Assembly: GCA_018398585.1 (NCBI GenBank)
Contig: JAGTTD010000001.1
Location: 37,525,938 to 37,589,937 of the forward strand
Length of the DNA stretch: 64,000 bases
DNA from: Simmondsia chinensis
Lineage: Eukaryota; Streptophyta; Magnoliopsida; Caryophyllales; Simmondsiaceae
Direction of reading: 5' to 3'
The translations under genes were made by a program, and so were the position numbers. The notes beneath the pieces are model-generated. The model made no database searches. It saw nothing but the letters and a program-made list of their open reading frames with translations, and was not told the origin of the DNA. This document shows positions 56,608 through 64,000 of the stretch, in pieces (the stretch's first letter is position 1; every line of letters starts with the position of its first letter).

Positions 56608-56953
56608 TGTTGGGTTATGTTTGAAGCCTGGTTGTATTGCGTCTTGTTTATAAGAGAGAATCGGGTCAATTCAATTTAGGCCCATGACACGTTAGGGTCT
56701 TAATATGGTGGCTCTATTTATAAACTAAGGATGTATATATTACAATTAGGGTTGAGGAGGTTCAAAGTCGAGACGTCTCATATAAACCTTCAATAACATA
56801 GTAGATTTATTGTGTTACCTCCGTAGATGTAGACTTCGCCTAAACCATTTAAATTTCAATTTTCTCCCCAATCCCCTTTGTGTGTGATTTTTGTTTCAAT
56901 ATAAGGTTTTTGTATTTTATGGGTGGTCCTAACAAGTGATTTAGAGCCCTACA
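56608..56953 (+). repeat. 5' LTR of the small element
   Basis: 346 bases, TGTTGGG...CCTACA; TCTATTTATAAAC near 56711 may be the TATA region. Confidence 0.75.
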
Positions 56954-58062
56954 AGTGGTATAAGAGCTAGGTTCGGGTTGAACCCATTCAAAAGTGTAAG
57001 GTATAAGAGCTAGGTTCGGGTTGAACCCAATCGAAAGTGTAACAACTAGTGGGAAGTAGTAGTTGCTACCACCAAGGACGAAAAATTCAGATGATGGTTC
57101 TGGTGGTGATCCGATCTCAATAGTAAAGGGTAAGCTGGTGGTTGATCAGGTAGATTCGTGTTTGATTGGTAAACCGAACGTGTAAACTACGGTGGTGCCA
57201 ATTGAAGTGACGAGTGTACCTTGGTGAAAGAGGCGGTGGCTGATCTGTAGCAGCTGTGATTTGGTCCAACTGGAGGACTGAGAGACTAGACCTGTGTACC
57301 TAAATTGTAAATTTGGAGGTTCCCTATCCAAATCGGCATCGGAGATGGGGGTTCGAAAGCCGGTGGGAGAACTGGCTATGGCGCAACGCCTTGAATACAC
57401 TTGAGTGAAGAGCATGGCCATGGTGTGCACCTTGAACTAGTGAACCAAAGCGCGGAGGTCATGTGGTGTACCTTGTGATGGGCGGTGGCGATTTTGCAGC
57501 TAAGAGCAACGACAAATAAAAATGTTGTTTCGGGCTGAAGAGCAAAGCCGTGAGGTCATGCATCACAACGGCAACTGTGTCACAACAATGATGGAGAAAG
57601 GCAAATGCTAGACGACATTGTCGGCAGGAATTCCAATAGCGGTGAGCTCTTGATTTGATGATGTGGCCGTCCCACATGGTGGGCGGCTAAGCTAAATCTC
57701 GCATTAGATTGTGTTCAAGCATTGAATGGCATATGCCTAGGGTTTTGAGTATCTGGTGTGCCACGACAGAGGTTATTGGTGGTTCATCGAACCAGTGTAT
57801 CGTGTTGTCGATGAACATAGGTAGAGTTGGTCGCCCGTGAAGGTGGTTATTCACCGAAACAGAGGAAGACGAAGCATGACGGGCTATTTTGTTTTTAAGA
57901 AAAATCAGGGTTTCATTTTATTGGGTCGACAGGCTAATTGACCCATTTGAATAGTATATTTGAGTTGGATTCCTAATTTGTCATATCTGAATTATAAAAT
58001 AAAAATTTTAGGTAGTTTAGCTTGACAATGATACATAATTTAACTAGATTCCAAGTGAGCAT

Positions 58063-58397
58063 TTTCGGGTTGTGCGGGGAGCTTATTTGTACTGGGTCTT
58101 GTTTCTAAGGTCAAGAATTGGGTCAATTCAATTTCGGCCCATGGCACTAGTGTTTTAGTATAGTGGCTCTATATATACACTAGAGATGTGTGTTACCATT
58201 AGAGTTGAGAAGGTCGAAAGTTGAAACATCTCATGTAAACTTTACATAACATATTGTGCTCCCTCAATAGATGTATGCTTCGGCTGATCCACGTAAATTT
58301 TGGTTTTCTCCCCAATCCTCTTTTGTCTATGATTGTTTTTCGATTTAGAATTTCGGTATTTTGTGGTTAGTCTTAACAAGTGGTTTATAGTCCTACA
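58063..58397 (+). repeat. 3' LTR of the small element
   Basis: 335 bases, homologous to the 5' LTR but with a mutated start (TTTCGGG). Confidence 0.72.
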
Positions 58398-58483
58398 CAA
58401 CAACCCTTCTATTGAAATTGATGCGACTTAACAATTAAAATATCATGATCATAAGATGCTGAATTACCCATGAATATGACTTT

Positions 58484-59660
58484 CACTACTACGTAAAAGA
58501 CAATTTGCAACGGTTAAAAACCGCTGCATATGGACTAAAACTGCTGCATTACCTCTAATGCAGTGGTTCTTGAACCGTCCCATGCGCGGCCGTGGAATTG
58601 GCCTTTTGCAGCGGTTTTCGGAACTATTGTTGCGGTTCCGAAACCATTGCATTTGGTTAGCTAATGCAACGGTTTCTCTATAGCTAGTGCAGCGGTTATA
58701 TAGAGCTAATACAGCGGTTTTGTAGAGCTAATGCAGTGGTTTTTTTAGTTCTAATGCAGCGGTTTTTTTAACGCTAATGCAGCGATTTTTTAGACCTAAT
58801 GTAACGGTTTTGCAGAGCTGATGCAACGGTATTTTAGTTCTTATGTAGCAGTTTTTTTTTAACGCTAATGCAGCGGTTTTTAGAGCTAATGCAACGGTTT
58901 TGTAGAGCTAATGCAACGGTTTTTTAGTTCTAATGCAGCGGTTTTTTTAACGCTAATGCAGCAATTTCTTAAAGCCACTGCAACAGTTGTTTAGGTAATG
59001 CAGCGGTTTTGTTAGGTAATACAACGGTTTGAGATATATTGTAACAATTATTTGAATTAGCAATTTTTACTACAGTTCATAAATGTATGAAAACTTTATC
59101 ATATCCAAATATTTCACATATCTTGCCCGACAACGGCAAAACTATTAGTAGTCCAAACATAACTTATAGTGTTAATAATTCAACATATCAAAAATCCTCA
59201 AATCAATTACATTGCTCATAACCACAAAATTCTACATCCACAAAATATATTAAGCACTACATTAAAGCTATAGTTCCAAGTCAATATCAAAAGTGCACAC
59301 TACATCCAATCAAATTAATTAAATTGTTCATAATCACAAAATCAACACTAGGTTCCTTTAGCTATTTGTCCACCAACATCATCGAGATCCTCAGCACCCT
59401 GATAACAAAAACAAATAAGATGAGCAAGTTGCAGTACCAGGGCCTCGTACAGCAAGAGAAATGTTGGAACATATAATTTTTAAGTTTTACATTAAAAAAT
59501 ATTAAGAAATATGATCAATTTTGAGTTAAAAATAAAAGAAATTCTTTATCATACCTCATTTATAGAACCTGATGAACGAACAACATTTTAAGTAGCATTG
59601 TGACCATGTCCAAATAATCTTTCTAGCAAGGTTTTAAGTACATGGGGATCAACCTGAGGG
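58484..59660 (-). mobile_element. Terminus and TNPA 3' part of a second CACTA copy, reverse orientation
   Basis: It starts CACTACTACGTAAAAG, then has a subterminal array of TGCAGCGGTTTT/TGCAACGGTTTT words (58506-59030) like that at 47363-48155 but reversed. Beyond it, CATCGAGATCCTCAGCACC (about 59380) is the reverse complement of the TNPA 3' flank at 46953. At 59560-59655 the minus strand encodes VDPHVLKTLLERLFGHGHN, matching DPHVLQTLVEGSTKQ of the first copy. This is therefore the 3' end of a related element; the other terminus was not seen before the window ends. Confidence 0.85.
58506..59030. repeat. Subterminal repeat array of the second CACTA copy
   Basis: Repeated AATGCAGCGGTTTT-type words every 20-30 bases, mostly in one orientation; the first units are inverted (AAAAACCGCTGCAT). 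Confidence 0.9.
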
Positions 59661-59802
59661 TTGCCTTATAGAGAGGCAGTTTCCGAGTGCCCCCCCAACC
59701 TGAGGGGCGAGGACTTCCCAGGAAGTAACCCATCCTGATACTATTCTCATCCAAGCATGCTTAATTTTGGAGTTCTAATGAGATCTGGTGATGGCGTGTT
59801 GG
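59656..59802 (-). mobile_element. Composite 5S/Au SINE, 3'-truncated, inserted in TNPA
   Basis: On the minus strand, from 59802: GATCTCATTAGAACTCC, AATTAAGCATGCTTGGATG, AGGATGGGTTACTTCCTGGG and AAGTCCTCGCCCCT follow 5S rRNA. Then GGCACTCGGAAACTGCCTCT starts the Au-like body, which stops at about 59656. It interrupts the TNPA coding sequence of the second CACTA copy, so it inserted after that gene arrived. Inverted GGTTGCC/GGCAACC words flank it. Confidence 0.7.
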
Positions 59803-60808
59803 CAACCTCTTAAAATGTAATCACATTATAGGTATATTTTAACAAATAAAATATCATGCATTAGTTTCTGGAGTTAATCACAAAGTACTATCGACATCAT
59901 ATAATGACCATAACTTAATAGCTAAACCAAGAAATCCGTCACTAAAACTGGCATTTTTGCCTACTGCCATAATGCTCGAGTAACCATAGCCAAATTTGTG
60001 TGTTTTCACCATAATAAAATTCAATAGTAATGTAGGACAAGTAATCAAGAAATTCATATAGCAATTGGATAACTAAAAACCCAAACAAATGGGACAGAAA
60101 CATTGATCTATATTTATAACTCAAAACAGACATAAGTTTTGATCCTTATGGAATTTCGAGGCCGGTTAAATACCAAAATAAAGCTCTCGTACTGAACTAT
60201 GCAAATAAAATGCTTCGGTGTTGGCCCACCAATTGTTCCCAAATTTGTCATCTATGCAAATCAAATGGTTGATAATGACACTAATTACCAAAAGAAAATT
60301 GGAAATAGTACTCTAAAAGTTTTAATGGATAAATTTGTCAAAATTCTCATAGAAACCTTCATAAAGAAAATTGGAAACATACCAAGGACCAAAGAAGTAC
60401 TCCAAAAGCCATAGGTCCTTGCTTTTAATCACCAACTCATCAAAATTGCATGAGCTCAGTTCCAATGAAGTAGTAGGTTCAAACTTTTCACTTGATCCTC
60501 CTCTTGTTTTAACATTTAACCGGTCCTTCACAAGAATGAGCCAAAGCAATGGATGAAACCACCAATTACATTAGATTCCTACCACCATATGCATCAAGAA
60601 TGAGCTAAAGCAATAATCAAAATAAATAAAACATTTTTTGTTTCTTCTACACCTCTTAACTCATAAGCATCAAGTACTAACTTATGTAAATTCATATGAA
60701 TTCTAGAGCTACTCATTGATAAACAGTCATAAGAATGTGAGCTCTCAATTAATATAGTTATTTATTCATAAGCATCAATAATGTCAAAGTATATTTTTTC
60801 TCAAATGT
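59803..60808. other. AT-rich interior of the second CACTA copy, unassigned
   Basis: Probably intron or internal element sequence. Open frames near 59942, 60199 and 60322 have no motif. Confidence 0.35.
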
Positions 60809-60824
60809 AGTTGTCTCCCAAGAA
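60809..60824. other. SINE target-site duplication, left
   Basis: AGTTGTCTCCCAAGAA; the right copy AGTTGTCTCCTAAGAA (60974-60989) differs at one base. Confidence 0.8.
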
Positions 60825-60973
60825 CACAACAACAACAACAACAGTCCCAGTGCCAAAGTGGCTCCCGCAACAAGCAGGGTCTGGGGAGGGTGGATATACG
60901 CAGCCTTCCCCCTTCCGGGTGGAAGAGAGGCTGTTTCCGAGGACCCCCATTCTGAAGAACGTGTCGTCATGCG
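60825..60973 (-). mobile_element. Au-type SINE with 16-base target duplication
   Basis: The reverse complement reads GGGTCCTCGGAAACAGCCTC, AGGCTGCGTATATCCACCC, GGCACTGGGACTGTTGTTG and a (GTT)n tail. The head (about 30 bases before GGTCCTCGG) is not 5S-like, so this copy is either 5'-truncated or the ordinary tRNA-headed Au type. The flanking duplication fixes both ends at 149 bases. Confidence 0.85.
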
Positions 60974-60989
60974 AGTTGTCTCCTAAGAA

Positions 60990-61450
60990 ATGTTCACCAA
61001 ATGAAATAATTAACATAGTTATTTTAATAAAATACCATGTGAAGAAAACATATATTGACATTATTGATTCTATGTCATTGCTTACTAGAGCCATTCAAAT
61101 ACATGAACAAATAATCTTTTTCACATAACCGATTCCAAAACATGAACCAAAAAAAGCAACTAACCAACATACCTTCTAAACAAAAAGGATATCAAACTTA
61201 CCATATTGTTTTTGCACCTGTTAAACAACCAAAAAACACACATCTTTGATTCTATGTTTCACTCATCCATAGATAAAATACTATCAAAACGACATCAATT
61301 TCAAGCTTTAAAGAAACATTAGGGTCTATACGCAAATAAATATAAATTAAGTAGAAAATATATATTGTAAACTTGGGGTTAGACTACTCTAAGCAGTTGG
61401 CCAGTGTAGGACCACCATTGTTTCCTCAATCGGAGCTAAGCATTGATAAA
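60990..61450. other. AT-rich stretch, unassigned
   Basis: No gene or repeat recognised. Confidence 0.35.
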
Positions 61451-61710
61451 AAATAAGTTAGTCACATGTTACACATAGCAGAGAATTGCTTATATCAATA
61501 ATAATAGTATTAGTTAGTTATCCCTCACCTAAATCTATAAATAATGGCAATTAGGTTGTATTGAAGTTTATAATTTCATAATGTTAACTAAACTTTCTCT
61601 CTCCCTTACTATTTCTCTCTATTTTCCTTAGTCATTTTCATCATATCATTGTCTTTTAATTCTCTGCGGTCAAAAGCATTTCAAATATTCCATTTCATCC
61701 TTCTTGATTT
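61451..61710 (+). repeat. LTR-like repeat (copy A), related to 63100-63390
   Basis: Shares order with the segment at 63100-63390: GTTAGTCACATGTTA, a TATAAATA box (61547-61555), TTTATAATTTC and TCTCTCTCCCTTACTA. LTR-like by composition and TATA position; ends not fixed. Confidence 0.45.
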
Positions 61711-62219
61711 GACAAGATGTGGGGTATGAAACATAACACACCTCTTCACAAAGTCATTCAGGGAATAGTTTGACATCTACAATTTAGAGATAAGAAATCA
61801 CTTTAAAGGATCCCAAAAAACAAAAAGCTTAAAAAGCTTACAAGGTTCATAATCCTTTTAAAGTTTGTTAAACATGACATTGTCCCTCTCTTAACTACTT
61901 ATAAGGTTCATAGCATAGCTATTAAGGCCTCCAATCGTTCTCAGCCCTTTGATAACACCCTAGTTTAGCTTTAGAGCATTCAATTTCTCAAAAATCTTAA
62001 CACAATGGTTGACAATCTGATCAGGAATTATTTTACAAATAAGCTATCTGAATAGAATTTAACCTGTGAAGTTCAATTCAAAGTTCATATAAGTTAGAAC
62101 ATTAAGTGCTTAATTTTGTCCCTAACTTTAAGTGCTTAATTACCACTTTTTTAGATATTTCAGAGAAAATTTTTTTTGTAAATTTTCAAAAATTTAAGGG
62201 GTTAAAATTTATAATTTTA

Positions 62220-62569
62220 GTATTTGATCCGGGAGTTTAATAATTTGGATATCAATACCTTGATCTTTGAGGACAAGGATCTTTAAAAGGGAAAGGTAGT
62301 GATACAATCCAAATATATATAGGTTAAGTGAGGAATAATTTAGATATTAAATAATTAGGATTAGTCCTTAATTATAATTATACCCTCTCCCAACTCTATA
62401 TATAGGGGACTTGTGTTAGAGAAGAGGTAGGTTGAATGAGTTTGAAATGTTGCTCTCTCTCTAGTTTCTCCCTCCTCTCTTCTATCTAAATCTATGTTTG
62501 TTTCCCCTTCTTCTATGTAATCTCCCTCTTTTCTTGCTATAATACAATATAATCTTTAAGTTTGTAACA
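62220..62569 (+). mobile_element. 3' end of a Gypsy-type element with LTR (copy B)
   Basis: TTTGAGGACAAGGATCTTTA followed by a purine-rich AAAGGGAAAGGTAG just before TGATACAATCC resembles the integrase end/polypurine tract of plant Gypsy elements. The LTR candidate is 62300-62569 (TG...CA) with a CTCTATATATAGGGG TATA box near 62394. No second LTR was paired. Confidence 0.45.
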
Positions 62570-63045
62570 CCAACGGCGACGATGAGCTTGATAGTAGTAA
62601 GAAGATCATCGGTGATGACCACGGCATGGCACCACCACCACCGTCGTACGAGTCGAGCTGTCGGAGGAGGAGAACGCCACTAACGGCTACTTTAAAGCAA
62701 CCTGGACAAGTGACTATACCAGGGAGGGCGTCGCACCTCCGTCGTCGCTACCGCCATGGCGTCGCACCTCTCGCCGCCCTCCTTAAAACCGCCACCGTGC
62801 TGCGGCTCCTGTGGACTTAGGGTTTCGGGCTGTGGGTGGGAAGGGAGGGAAAGGAGAAGGAAATGCTAGGTTTAAGAGGTAGGTATTATAATTACAATTT
62901 TACCTTTTCTTTTTACTTAAATATTTTAGTTAAAGTAAATATTGAAGTTTTACTTAATTTAAAATAAGTTAACTGTTTGTTCAAAAAAAAAAAAAAAAAA
63001 GGTTAACTGGGTAAAATTTATACTTATAATATTTGGAAATCAATA
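62570..63045. other. GC-rich segment then AT-rich spacer
   Basis: 62570-62825 is GC-rich with an open frame at 62626-62820 (Arg/Pro/Ser-rich, no motif) that may be internal retroelement sequence. The rest is AT-rich, with an A run at 62983-63000. Confidence 0.3.
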
Positions 63046-63395
63046 ACTTAATTCATGAGGACAAAGATCTTTTTAAGAATATGGTACATATATAGGATAA
63101 ACAAGTTAATCATGTGTTAGACATGTGATTAAATAATATTTTAGTAGGTACCCTTATTTTAGTAATAATCTAGGTTATTTTTCTCTATATTACGTAATTA
63201 TAATGTTAGGTAGTTATTTTCTCCTCCTCCATCTATAAATAGTGACATTAGGTTTGTATGAGATTTATAATTTCTGAATATTAATCAAATTCTCTCTCTC
63301 CCTTACTAGTTTCTTTATCTCTCCCTCAATTTTTTCTCTAGTTCTCCCTCAATTATAGATCGACACAATTTTAACTATATCATACCAACAAACAG
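63046..63395 (+). repeat. Gypsy-type 3' end and LTR-like repeat (copy C)
   Basis: ATGAGGACAAAGATCTTTTT parallels 62260-62285 and is followed by an LTR-like segment homologous to copy A, with CTATAAATAG near 63233-63242. Confidence 0.45.
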
Positions 63396-63850
63396 CAGTC
63401 GAGCAAATGTGCAAGCGATTTTGGGTAAGAGGTGAGTGAGGGTTTTAAAGTTAGTGGTCTGAAATAGGTAAGTAAAATTGGAGGTTTAAAATAATAATAA
63501 AATCATAAAATAGTTGGGATATGAATTGGAAATAAAATTTCAATAAAGAATTTTTAGTTTTATTACTTAAAAAAATATTATTTAATATATTAATTTTTCA
63601 TAAATTTTGTTAAATATTTTTTTTAGTCTAAAAAGGTTTATGTAATTGATAAAATGGTCTAGAAAGCCGTGTATAAAGATTCAAAATAGGGTCTGCTTTC
63701 ATTTTTTATACTGCTATTTGGACTATTTAATTAGATATATATACAAATTTTTAGCTAAATATTTTATAAAATTTGTGGATTAAATAATTAATATATTACA
63801 TCTTAGGATACTAATATGTAATTTATATAAAAAAATTATATAAAAAATTA
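63396..63850. other. AT-rich stretch, unassigned
   Basis: Nothing recognised. Confidence 0.35.
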
Positions 63851-63859
63851 GGTGAGTTT

Positions 63860-64000
63860 TGATAACGGATTGAAAGTATTACATAATACTGACAAATGTA
63901 ACACTTTACAAGAACTGTTACCTATAATATAACTTATGTAACACTTTTTTAAAAGTGTTACATTAGATTTCAAGCAAAGGTAAAAAATTCTTAAAAGTGT
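63860..64000. mobile_element. Start of an element with TGTAACACTTTTAAAAGTGTTACA repeats
   Basis: Repeated words GTAACACTTT, AAAGTGTTACAT and TGTTACCTATA in both orientations form palindromes up to the window edge. They resemble a subterminal repeat array of another DNA transposon family; its terminus lies outside the window or was not identified. Confidence 0.45.

Larger units (their letters stand above)
56608..58397 (+). mobile_element. Small non-autonomous LTR retrotransposon (~1.8 kb)
   Basis: Two LTRs (56608-56953 and 58063-58397) share the order GGGTCAATTCAATTT, GTGGCTCTAT, CATCTCATRTAAAC, TTTTCTCCCCAATCC and end CCTACA. Right after the first LTR comes AGTGGTATAAGAGCTAGG, a tRNA-Met-type primer site. 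Flanking pentamers CAACT and CAACA agree at four of five. The 1.1-kb interior has no gag or pol. It opens with a 45-base tandem duplication (GGTATAAGAGCTAGGTTCGG at 56958 and 57001). The scale lies between TRIM and LARD types. It must rely on proteins from another element. Confidence 0.75.

Noticed and set aside
56954..56971. tRNA-like sequence
   Set aside because: AGTGGTATAAGAGCTAGG is complementary to a tRNA 3' end, i.e. a retrotransposon primer site, with no cloverleaf around it.
62626..62820. Small Arg/Pro-rich protein gene
   Set aside because: GC-rich segment just after an LTR-like repeat; no motif, and openness is explained by composition.

Overview
This is a transposable-element-dense stretch of a plant nuclear genome. 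It is AT-rich and eudicot-like: plant-type CACTA, Ty1/Copia, Ty3/Gypsy, Au-type SINE and MULE/Helitron-like remnants are nested in one another, and the one recognisable host gene is a plant cell-wall inhibitor with a GT-AG intron. Nothing in the window fixes the species. No rRNA operon, tRNA gene, CRISPR array or bacterial gene structure was seen.

Layout. 1-2.2 kb: unassigned sequence with a weak minus-strand promoter/ORF candidate, a Helitron-like 3' terminus and a block of AGAGACGG repeats. 2.63-5.66 kb: an internally deleted Copia element (minus strand) with both LTRs and a perfect CTATA target duplication. 6.37-9.84 kb: a Helitron-like end, a GC-rich foldback element, a long-TIR MULE-like element carrying a 5S-rRNA/Au composite SINE, and an inverted-repeat MITE. 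10.1-17.4 kb: a truncated Ty3/Gypsy element (minus). 17.5-18.2 kb: a Copia gag/protease fragment (plus). 20.9-24.9 kb: a decayed Copia with 108-bp LTRs. 25.4-35.0 kb: two or more rearranged copies of another Copia family arranged as a large imperfect palindrome. 35.1-48.2 kb: an end-to-end CACTA (En/Spm) element with matching termini, an ATT target duplication, a broken TNP2-type transposase gene and a TNPA-like gene. 49.5-51.8 kb: a Gypsy gag-protease fragment (minus). 53.2-54.0 kb: a two-exon invertase/pectin methylesterase inhibitor gene, the only confident host gene. 56.6-58.4 kb: a small non-coding LTR retrotransposon. 58.5 kb to the end: the reversed end of a second CACTA of the same family, interrupted by SINEs, then Gypsy-type LTR remnants.

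Most coding capacity is parasitic and broken (nonsense codons, frameshifts, deletions). The items most worth following are a SINE family whose head is 5S rRNA and whose tail is Au-like (three composite copies plus two Au-tail-only relatives here), the complete CACTA element, and the inverted Copia locus with its shuffled junction filler. All calls come from reading the sequence and conceptual translation; no database search was run.
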